A stretch of 64,000 nt of DNA from positions 11,336 to 75,335 of the forward strand of contig CAJUNS010000007.1 in assembly GCA_910587995.1 (NCBI GenBank), given 5' to 3'. Positions 49,856 to 56,641 of this stretch are shown piece after piece; within the stretch, counting starts at the first letter, position 1, and every line of letters starts with the position of its first letter. The position numbers and the translations under genes are program-made. Under the pieces are notes generated by a model. It was given only the letters and a program-made list of their open reading frames with translations. It did not search any database and was not told the DNA's origin. Source of the stretch: an uncultured Oscillospiraceae bacterium (lineage in GTDB: Bacteria; Bacillota_A; Clostridia; Oscillospirales; Acutalibacteraceae).

Positions 49856-49945
49856 GGGGAGCGTCCGTTTCGGAGAGCGTTTCGTGTTCCCCCGCCCGTA
49901 GGGCGGGGGAACACAGATGATTATCTCTGTGGTTGGGACACACCC
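49856..49945 (+). repeat. Promoter-linked dispersed repeat, copy A
   Basis: GGAGCGTCCGTTTCGGAGAG leads to a perfect 14-bp hairpin, GTGTTCCCCCGCCC (49884-49897), loop GTA, GGGCGGGGGAACAC (49901-49914). Then CACAGATGATTATCTCTGTGG and TTGGGACAC follow. CACAGA/TCTGTG (49912-49917/49926-49931) can form an alternative hairpin that uses the last bases of the first. It ends before the apeB promoter. Confidence 0.9.
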
Positions 49946-49960
49946 CCGCGCCGCTGCCGC

Positions 49961-49989
49961 TTGACTTTTCCTCCAAAGGAGAGTACAAT
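49961..49989 (+). promoter_or_regulatory. Promoter of the M18 aminopeptidase gene, linked to repeat copy A; decides its start
   Basis: TTGACT (49961-49966), 17-bp spacer, TACAAT (49984-49989). The -10 box overlaps the in-frame ATG at 49988, so that codon lies upstream of the transcription start and cannot be used; TTG at 50030 with AAAAGGAGG is the start. Confidence 0.85.
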
Positions 49990-50029
49990 GAGCTTAAACC
50001 CAAGGAATTTCCAAAAGGAGGATCATAAA

Positions 50030-51439
50030 TTGGAAGAAAACACCAAACAAAAAGCCGCGAAGGAGCTTGCGGAAAAGCTGCTTCTGGACCGCACCAAGGC
50101 CGCCCGCAAGGCCTGCGCCGAACAGATTGATAAGGCCATGGACTTCGGCGAGGGCTACAAGGATTTTATCACCGCCGCCAAGACCGAGCGGGAAACCGTG
50201 GACTGGACCGTAAAAGCCGCCGAAGCCGCTGGCTTCCGCGCCTTTGACCCCAACCATGCGTACAGCGCTGGGGAAAAGGTTTACTACAACAACCGGGGCA
50301 AGGCCATGTGTCTGGCCGTCATCGGCAAAAAGGGCGCGTCCCAGGGCGTGCGCATCGCCGCCGCTCACATCGACAGCCCCCGCATTGACCTGAAGCCCAT
50401 TCCCCTCTATGAGGCCAGCGAGCTCTGCCTGCTGAAGACCCACTACTATGGCGGCATCAAAAAGTACCAGTGGACCGCCATCCCCCTGTCCATGCACGGC
50501 AAGATTGTCCGCAAGGACGGCTCTGAGATTACCGTGAACGTGGGCGAGAACGAGGGCGACCCCCAGTTCTGCATTACGGACATTCTGCCCCATCTGGGCA
50601 AGGATCAGAGCGTCAAGAAGCTGGGCGAGGCGTTTACTGGCGAGGACTTGAATGTGCTGGTGGGCAGCCTGCCTCTGGACGCGGAGGGCGAGCAGCTTTA
50701 CAAACTCAATGTAATGAAGATTCTCAACGACCAGTACGGCATTGTGGAGAGCGACCTGATTTCCGCCGAGCTGGAGTTTGTGCCCGCCTTCAAGGCCGCT
50801 GACATTGGCTTTGACCGGAGCATGATCGGCGCTTACGGCCATGACGACCGGGTCTGCGCTTACCCGGCCCTGGAGGCCCTGTTCGACTGTGAGGTCCCCG
50901 AGCGCACGGCCATCACCGTGCTGGCGGACAAGGAGGAGATTGGCAGCGTGGGCAACACGGGCCTGTGCTCCGAGTATCTCAACTACTTTGTCTGCGACCT
51001 GGCCCGGGCCGAGGGCCTGGAGCCCCAGCATGTGTGGAGCATGTCCAACTGCCTTTCCGCCGATGTGACCGCGGCCATGGACCCCACCTATGCTTCCGCC
51101 TATGAGGCGGGCAACTCCACCTTCTTGAACCGGGGCGTGGGCATTGCCAAGTACACCGGCAGCCGGGGCAAGGGCGGCAGCAACGATGCCTCCGCCGAGT
51201 TCCTGGGCTGGGTGCGCCGCATTTTGGACAATGGGGATGTGCTCTGGCAGATCGGCGAACTGGGCAAGGTGGACCAGGGCGGCGGCGGTACCGTGGCCTA
51301 TGATGTGGCCCGTTTGAACGCGGATGTAATCGACATCGGCGTGCCGGTGCTTTCCATGCACGCGCCCTTTGAGGTGATCTCCAAGCTGGACCTGTATATG
51401 GCGTATAAGGCCTTTAAGGCCTACTTTGAGGCGGAGTAA
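50030..51439 (+). CDS. apeB: M18 family aminopeptidase
   Basis: 469 residues. Metal and catalytic motifs: AAAHIDSPRIDL, YGHDDRVCAYPAL, LADKEEIGSVGNTG with Glu pair, and the C-terminal PVLSMHAPFEVISKLDLY. It removes N-terminal acidic or neutral residues from cytosolic peptides using two zinc ions. Start TTG at 50030 (GGAGG 9 bases upstream) because the promoter -10 box overlaps ATG 49988. Single gene ended by a strong terminator. Confidence 0.95.
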   Translation: MEENTKQKAAKELAEKLLLDRTKAARKACAEQIDKAMDFGEGYKDFITAAKTERETVDWTVKAAEAAGFRAFDPNHAYSAGEKVYYNNRGKAMCLAVIGKKGASQGVRIAAAHIDSPRIDLKPIPLYEASELCLLKTHYYGGIKKYQWTAIPLSMHGKIVRKDGSEITVNVGENEGDPQFCITDILPHLGKDQSVKKLGEAFTGEDLNVLVGSLPLDAEGEQLYKLNVMKILNDQYGIVESDLISAELEFVPAFKAADIGFDRSMIGAYGHDDRVCAYPALEALFDCEVPERTAITVLADKEEIGSVGNTGLCSEYLNYFVCDLARAEGLEPQHVWSMSNCLSADVTAAMDPTYASAYEAGNSTFLNRGVGIAKYTGSRGKGGSNDASAEFLGWVRRILDNGDVLWQIGELGKVDQGGGGTVAYDVARLNADVIDIGVPVLSMHAPFEVISKLDLYMAYKAFKAYFEAE

Positions 51440-51496
51440 GTTTCTCCGCCAGCTTATGGAGACTTGCGCTGTTTCACCCATACATGGCAGCACAGC

Positions 51497-51538
51497 GGCG
51501 CCCCCGGAGTGTAAAAACTCCGGGGGCGCCGTGTTTTT
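51497..51538 (+). terminator. Terminator of apeB
   Basis: GGCGCCCCCGGAGT (51497-51510), loop GTAAAA, ACTCCGGGGGCGCC (51517-51530), then GTGTTTTTG. Confidence 0.93.
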
Positions 51539-51552
51539 GTATGATTAAGGCA

Positions 51553-52353
51553 CTATTGCCGCTCCAGCAAGGCCTCATAGGTAAAGCGCCCCAGGGCCCG
51601 GCGCAGCAGAACCGCCGCCAGAACCGCGCACAGGAGCCCTATCCCCAGCAGCATCCAGGGGCTGATCAGCATCAGCCCGCTAAACTGCCCGGCCCCCAAA
51701 AGAATTACCGGTAAAATCAGGAACACGGCTCCCTGCTGGGCGTCCTCCACGCTTTTGGCTTTGGCGGAAACCCGCACAATCAGCGTCACCGCAATAAGGG
51801 AGAGGGCGGGGGACACCAGCAGCATCACCAAAACCCAGGTGAACCCTGGCAGCACCGGCGCGCCCACCAGCAAGATGGTTTCCGCCTCCAGTATGGCCAG
51901 CATCAGCCCAAAGGAGGCCAGGGATACCAGCTCGCTGAGTGAGAAGGCCGCCAGCACCTTGGCCCGAAACACCTGCCGGAGGGACAGGGGGCAGTACAGC
52001 AGGGTCTCCAGGGTGCGCTTTTCTTTTTCTCCCACAAAGCTTACCGCCGCCATCACGCTGGCGGCCATAATGGGGATGAGCAAAAAGAATGTGGGCATAA
52101 CATAGTTGAGCAGCAGTCCGGGCATGTCCCGGCTCAGGTCCCCGGTCTGTTCCCCTAGGGGAAGCAGGGCCAGCATCCGTTCCATATCCTGGGTGTCCTC
52201 CGGCAGAAAGCGGAGGGCCAACAAAGAAATGCTGGGCATCACCACCGTCAGCACAATGGGTACCACCAGCAGGGCGGCCAGCATCCGCTTGTTGGCGGTA
52301 ATGCTCCGCAGGTCCTTTTGGATGATGGCGATGGTTTGGCGTTTCTGGCTCAT
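51553..52353 (-). CDS. ABC-2 type transporter permease
   Basis: 266 residues, six predicted helices, with EKEKRTLETLLYCPLSLRQVF after the second helix, the conserved cytosolic loop of ABC-2 exporters (NatB/YhaP-like). It pairs with the ATPase gene just upstream, overlapping its stop by 4 bases. The exported substrate is unknown; Na+ or drug efflux are common for the type. Confidence 0.9.
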   Translation of the reverse strand: MSQKRQTIAIIQKDLRSITANKRMLAALLVVPIVLTVVMPSISLLALRFLPEDTQDMERMLALLPLGEQTGDLSRDMPGLLLNYVMPTFFLLIPIMAASVMAAVSFVGEKEKRTLETLLYCPLSLRQVFRAKVLAAFSLSELVSLASFGLMLAILEAETILLVGAPVLPGFTWVLVMLLVSPALSLIAVTLIVRVSAKAKSVEDAQQGAVFLILPVILLGAGQFSGLMLISPWMLLGIGLLCAVLAAVLLRRALGRFTYEALLERQ

Positions 52354-53264
52354 GCCGTGGCCTCCTTTCGTTCTGTCAGCGCAAAATATACCTCTTCCAA
52401 GGAGGGCGGCGCGGCGGAGATGTGGTAAAGGTCGCCGCCGCAGGACATAATGTCCCGCACCATTTGGGGCACCGCCTCTTCCGACTCCACTTGCACCGCG
52501 TAGCGCCCAGGCTCAATCTGCCGCCAGCCCGCCTCCGGCGGCACCCGGCTGGCTCGGGCCTCGACCCGCACGCCTTGGCTGACCTGGGCGCGGAGCTGGG
52601 CTAAGGTGCCCTGAGCCAGCAGCCGCCCCTGGTCCATCAGCCCATAGCAGGTGCAGACTTCCTGGGCATAGCGCAGCTGGTGGGTGCATAAAAACACGGT
52701 AACCCCCTGCTCTTCCGCCAGGCTTCGAATCATCCGGTGGACGTTCTGGGCGCTTTCCGGGTCCAGGCCGGAGGTGGGCTCGTCTAAAAACAGCACCTTG
52801 GGCTGGTGCATCATAGCCCGGGCTAAAGAGAGCCGCTGGCGCATGCCGGTGGAATAGGCCCCCAATTTTTTCTCCGCCGCATCCCTTAGGTCCAGCTGTT
52901 CCAGCAGGGTTTGGGCCCGCTGCCGGCAGGCTGCGCTCTCCAAGCCGAAGAGCGCCCCATAGAACAGGAGATTGTCCAGGCCGGTCAGGTTGTCGTACAT
53001 TTGGGCGTGCTCCGTGACCACCCCGGAGAGGGCGTGGGCCCGCTCCGGTTCTGCCGCCGGGTCAATGCCGAAGACGCCGCACCCGCCCCCGCTGGGGGAG
53101 AGCATCCCGGTCAGCAGCTTGACCGTGGTGGTCTTTCCCGCGCCGTTGGGGCCCAGAAACCCGAAAACCTGGCCGGGCTCCAGGCGGACGGAGACGGAAT
53201 CTACCGCCCTTTTTCCACCGGGAAACTCCTTAGACAGCTCCCGCAGTTCCACCGCCCAGTTCAT
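52350..53264 (-). CDS. ABC transporter ATP-binding protein
   Basis: 304 residues. Walker A GPNGAGKTT (about 38-46), signature YSTGMRQRLSLARAM, Walker B VLFLDEPTSGLDP, His switch TVFLCTH. C-terminal 80 residues form the extra domain common in exporter ATPases (NatA type). Its ATG overlaps the YbjQ-like stop and its stop overlaps the permease start, so all three genes are coupled. Confidence 0.93.
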   Translation of the reverse strand: MNWAVELRELSKEFPGGKRAVDSVSVRLEPGQVFGFLGPNGAGKTTTVKLLTGMLSPSGGGCGVFGIDPAAEPERAHALSGVVTEHAQMYDNLTGLDNLLFYGALFGLESAACRQRAQTLLEQLDLRDAAEKKLGAYSTGMRQRLSLARAMMHQPKVLFLDEPTSGLDPESAQNVHRMIRSLAEEQGVTVFLCTHQLRYAQEVCTCYGLMDQGRLLAQGTLAQLRAQVSQGVRVEARASRVPPEAGWRQIEPGRYAVQVESEEAVPQMVRDIMSCGGDLYHISAAPPSLEEVYFALTERKEATA

Positions 53265-53572
53265 GCGAACTTCACCGCCGTTCCATAGGCCATTACCTCG
53301 GCGGCTCCGGCCATAACGGCGGAGGTGGCATAGCGCACGGCCACAATGGCGTCGGCCCCCATGCGCTGGGCGTCCTCCATCATCCGCTGGGTGGCAATTT
53401 CCCGGGCCTGGTCCATCATTTGGGTGTAGGCCTTCAGCTCGCCGCCCACCAGAGTTTTAAAGCTTTGGCTGATGTCGCTGCCCAGGTGCTTGGACTGAAT
53501 GGTGCTGCCCCGCACCAGCCCCAGGTGGCAGATCTCCCGGCCGCTGATGGTTTCCGTGTTCACTAAGATCAT
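53261..53572 (-). CDS. YbjQ family (UPF0145) protein
   Basis: 103 residues. ILVNTETISGREICHLGLVRGSTIQ and DAIVAVRYATSAVMAGAAEVMAYGTAV match YbjQ/UPF0145, a small beta-alpha protein forming pentamers, often labelled heavy-metal binding though the function is unproven. ATG 53572 (AGGAG 10 bases upstream) is chosen over GTG 53581. It is first in an operon with the ABC exporter and may be its sensor or accessory. Confidence 0.88.
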   Translation of the reverse strand: MILVNTETISGREICHLGLVRGSTIQSKHLGSDISQSFKTLVGGELKAYTQMMDQAREIATQRMMEDAQRMGADAIVAVRYATSAVMAGAAEVMAYGTAVKFA

Positions 53573-53603
53573 ATCGCTCACTCTCCTGTATTGTTATGAT
53601 ATC

Positions 53604-53632
53604 ATTATAATATCTAGTTTCCAAAGTGTCAA
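53604..53632 (-). promoter_or_regulatory. Promoter of the ybjQ-ABC operon
   Basis: Minus strand: perfect TTGACA (53632-53627), 17-bp spacer, perfect TATAAT (53609-53604). Confidence 0.92.
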
Positions 53633-53701
53633 GTGGGGAGAGGGGGCGTAAGAAATTTGTAAGATTTGGGCGGCAGGGGAAAATTTATTTTCCAATCTCC
53701 C

Positions 53702-53730
53702 TTGATTTTCGGCCAGCCCTGTGCTATAGT
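53702..53730 (+). promoter_or_regulatory. Promoter of the SdpI-like gene
   Basis: TTGATT (53702-53707), 17-bp spacer, TATAGT (53725-53730). Confidence 0.75.
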
Positions 53731-53772
53731 TTGGTTAGAATAACAGTAAAATCCAATCAAGGAGGAACTGGT

Positions 53773-54195
53773 ATGGGTATGTGGTTTTTTTCGCTGATTT
53801 GCTCTCTCCTGGCGCCGCTGACTATGGTTTTGTTCGGCTTTTTATGGAAGACCCGGCCGCCCCGGGACATCAACAGCCTCTACGGCTACCGCACGGCCAT
53901 GTCCAGCAAAAACCAGCAGACCTGGTTTTTTGCCCATGCCTGCATTTCCCGGCTGTGGCGGCGGCTGGGTCTTGCCACGCTGGTTCTTTCCATTTTAGTT
54001 TACGGGCTGGGGAGTCTGGCCTTGGCGGGCTGGCGCTGGTCCCAGCTGGGCGTGGAGGAAAACCTGGACCGGACGGGGTTCCTGATTTTGGGGATTGTGA
54101 CGGTACAGATGATCGTACTCGTGGGGTCAATTTTCCCGGTGGAGCGGGCGTTGAAGCGCCGCTTTGACGGGGAAGGGAAGCCCCGGCCCGAATAG
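53773..54195 (+). CDS. SdpI family membrane protein
   Basis: 140 residues, three to four membrane helices. NSLYGYRTAMSSKNQQTWFFAH is the SdpI/YfhL signature segment (GYRT..S..N...W..A). B. subtilis SdpI confers immunity to the toxin SdpC and acts as a signal receptor, but many relatives have no toxin partner and none is nearby here. AAGGAGGAAC precedes the ATG. Ends at a terminator. Confidence 0.85.
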   Translation: MGMWFFSLICSLLAPLTMVLFGFLWKTRPPRDINSLYGYRTAMSSKNQQTWFFAHACISRLWRRLGLATLVLSILVYGLGSLALAGWRWSQLGVEENLDRTGFLILGIVTVQMIVLVGSIFPVERALKRRFDGEGKPRPE

Positions 54196-54225
54196 TGGAT
54201 GATTCCAGCGGTTTGCTGGCACAAG

Positions 54226-54258
54226 AGCCGCCCGGCGGGAAAAGCGGGCGGCTTTTTT
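54226..54258 (+). terminator. Terminator of the SdpI-like gene
   Basis: AGCCGCCCG (54226-54234) pairs with CGGGCGGCT (54245-54253), then TTTTTT. Confidence 0.9.
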
Positions 54259-54282
54259 CTTTGGAGAAGAGGCTCGCCTCCA

Positions 54283-54365
54283 TGGGAGTGTCCGTTTCGG
54301 AGAGCTTTTCGTGTTCCCCCGCCCGTAGGCGGGGGACACAGATGATTATCTCTGTGGCACACCCC
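54283..54365 (+). repeat. Promoter-linked dispersed repeat, copy B
   Basis: GGGAGTGTCCGTTTCGGAGA, CGTGTTCCCCCGCCC, GGCGGGGGACAC and GATGATTATCTCTGTGG in family order. It has small deletions in the hairpin and at its 3' end, and lies 23 bp (from CTGTGG) before the recJ -35 box. Confidence 0.88.
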
Positions 54366-54380
54366 GCCTCCATCTTTATC

Positions 54381-54409
54381 TTGCATATAAAGTCCAGATG
54401 TGGTACAAT
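54381..54409 (+). promoter_or_regulatory. Promoter of recJ, linked to repeat copy B
   Basis: TTGCAT (54381-54386), 17-bp spacer, TACAAT (54404-54409). Confidence 0.85.
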
Positions 54410-54444
54410 ATAAATGAATATACACGTTTCTCAGGAGGTGCTCC

Positions 54445-56499
54445 GTGAATATCAAACGTTGGGCGGCGCCGCCGTTGGATCGGAACAAGGCCGGCGAGCT
54501 GGCGGCACGCCATGGCCTGTCTCCCTTTTTGGCCGCCATGCTGGAACTGCGGGGCTTTTCCAGCGCGGCGGACCTGGACGCCCTGCTGGGCCAGGGGGAG
54601 ATTGCCGACCCCTTTTTGATGAAAGACATGGACCGGGCTGTGGAACGCATCCGCCGGGCCCTGGATGATTTTGAGAAGATTGCCATATACGGCGACTATG
54701 ACGCGGATGGTGTAACCGCCACGGCGATTTTATATACGTATTTGCAAACTTTAGGGGCTGACGTGCGCTTTTACATACCCCAGCGGGAGGGCGAGGGCTA
54801 CGGTATGAACCGGGGCGCGGTGCAGACTCTCTCCCGGGAGGGCGTTGACCTGATTATTACCGTGGACAACGGGATTTCCGCCATGGAGGAGATTGAATTG
54901 GCCAACTCCCTGGGTATGGAGGTGGTGGTCACGGACCATCACCAGCCCCACGAGACCCTGCCCCAGGCCTATGCCATTGTGGACGCCCACCAGCCGGGGG
55001 ATGAGAGCCCCTTTAAGGACTGCTCCGGGGCCGGGGTGGTGCTCAAGCTTATCATCGCCCTGGAAGACGGAGATGCCTCCATGGTGCTGGAGGAGTTCGC
55101 GGACCTGGCCGCCATTGGCACCGTGGGGGACGTGGTGCCCCTGCTGGGAGAGAACCGGGTTATCGTCCAGGCGGGTTTGGAGATGATGGAGCGCTTTGGG
55201 GAGCCGGAAGCCGCTGCCCAGCGCCCAGGCTTGGCGGCGCTGCTGGAGCTCTGCGGGGCCAAGCCCACCGCCACGGGGCTGGCCTATTCCATTGTGCCCT
55301 GCGTCAACGCCACCGGGCGCATGGGCGCGCCGGAGCGGGCGGTGCGCCTGCTGGTCTATGAGGACCCGGACTCCGCCCGGAGCCTGGCGGAAGAGATTCG
55401 GGAGGACAACGCCCGCCGCAAGCAGGTGGAGGCGGAAATTACCGCCCAGGCTGTGGAAAAGATTGAGTCGGACCCAGCCCTGCGGCTGGCCCGGATCATC
55501 GTGGTGGACGGCCCCGGCTGGCATCACGGCGTGGTGGGCATTGTGGCCGCCCGGGTTACAGAGCGTTACGGCAAGCCCTGCTTTGTTATTTCTGTGGATG
55601 AGAAGGAGGCCAGGGGCAGCGGCCGGAGCGTGGAGGGCTTCTCCCTGTTCAGCGCGGTAACCGCCTGCCAGGACCTGCTGGCCCAGTACGGCGGCCACCC
55701 CATGGCGGCGGGAGTCACCATGAACCGGGAGCATGTGGAGGAATTCCGCCGGAGAATCAACGACTATGCCCGCAAGGCCTGCCCTGACATGCCCTCGCCG
55801 GTGCTGAACCTGGACTGCCTGTTGGAGCCGGGAGACCTTTCCCCCGCTCTGGTGCGGGAGCTGAAGCCTTTGGAGCCCTTTGGCAGCGGAAATCCCCAGC
55901 CGCTTTTCGGTCTCTATGGCGTGGAGCTGAAGGCCCTGCGGGCGGTAGGCGCAACGGGCAGCCACACCCGCCTCTCCTGCGCCAAAGATGGCTTCCGGTT
56001 TGAGGCGGTGCGCTTTGGGGCCAGTCCGGCGGACTTCCCTTTTCCGGCGGGCGCGAAGGTAGACCTGGCGGTAAACCTGGACATGGACCATTTTCGGGGA
56101 GTGGAAAAGCTCAGCGTCATTGTGCGGGATGTGAAGCTCTCCGGCCTGGACCAGGACGCTTGCATCCGCAGCGTGCGGGCCTATGAGCGCTTCCGCCGCC
56201 GGGAGCCTCTGACCCCCAAAGAGGGCCGGGCCCTGACGCCCAGCCGGGACCAGCTGGCGGCGGTGTACCGGCTGCTGCAAAGCCAGGGCGGGGCCTGGCT
56301 CAGCGGGGAGGCTCTGCTGTGGAACCTACGGGAGCGGCGCTTCAACCTGGGCATGATTTTGGTGTGCTGCGATATTTTAGAAGAGCGGGGGCTGATTCAA
56401 TATCAGGTAAAGGGCAACGCGCTCTCAGCGCGGTTGATCCCAGTGAGCCAAAAGGTGGACATTTTCGCCTCCCCCCTGTTTGCCCGCCTAAACACCTAG
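54445..56499 (+). CDS. recJ: Single-stranded-DNA-specific exonuclease RecJ
   Basis: 684 residues. DHH motifs: IYGDYDADGVTA, IITVDNGISA, VVTDHHQPHETLP, AAIGTVGDVVPL; the DHHA1 part holds HHGVVGIVAARV and GSGRSVEGFSLF. It degrades single-stranded DNA 5' to 3' in recombination and repair. Start GTG at 54445, GGAGGTG 8 bases upstream. It is longer than E. coli RecJ (577) by a C-terminal domain of about 110 residues seen in many Firmicutes. Confidence 0.96.
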   Translation: MNIKRWAAPPLDRNKAGELAARHGLSPFLAAMLELRGFSSAADLDALLGQGEIADPFLMKDMDRAVERIRRALDDFEKIAIYGDYDADGVTATAILYTYLQTLGADVRFYIPQREGEGYGMNRGAVQTLSREGVDLIITVDNGISAMEEIELANSLGMEVVVTDHHQPHETLPQAYAIVDAHQPGDESPFKDCSGAGVVLKLIIALEDGDASMVLEEFADLAAIGTVGDVVPLLGENRVIVQAGLEMMERFGEPEAAAQRPGLAALLELCGAKPTATGLAYSIVPCVNATGRMGAPERAVRLLVYEDPDSARSLAEEIREDNARRKQVEAEITAQAVEKIESDPALRLARIIVVDGPGWHHGVVGIVAARVTERYGKPCFVISVDEKEARGSGRSVEGFSLFSAVTACQDLLAQYGGHPMAAGVTMNREHVEEFRRRINDYARKACPDMPSPVLNLDCLLEPGDLSPALVRELKPLEPFGSGNPQPLFGLYGVELKALRAVGATGSHTRLSCAKDGFRFEAVRFGASPADFPFPAGAKVDLAVNLDMDHFRGVEKLSVIVRDVKLSGLDQDACIRSVRAYERFRRREPLTPKEGRALTPSRDQLAAVYRLLQSQGGAWLSGEALLWNLRERRFNLGMILVCCDILEERGLIQYQVKGNALSARLIPVSQKVDIFASPLFARLNT

Positions 56500-56641
56500 C
56501 GGGCGCACGCGGGGGCTTGGAGGCCGCTTGTCCGGTCAGCCGCCCGCAAAGGCGCTGGGCGCGGCACAGCTGGCCAACATTACGAAGCCATCACGCGCGT
56601 GCGGGTCAAGCGCCACGCCATTAGACCGAGGAGGGATTCTT

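Noticed and set aside
49994..51493. 499-codon minus-strand frame opposite apeB
   Set aside because: A high-GC antisense shadow; apeB carries all catalytic motifs and has promoter, ribosome binding site and terminator.
53773..54195. SdpI-like gene as part of a toxin-immunity system
   Set aside because: No SdpA/B/C-like or other toxin gene is adjacent; it is a single gene between its own promoter and terminator.
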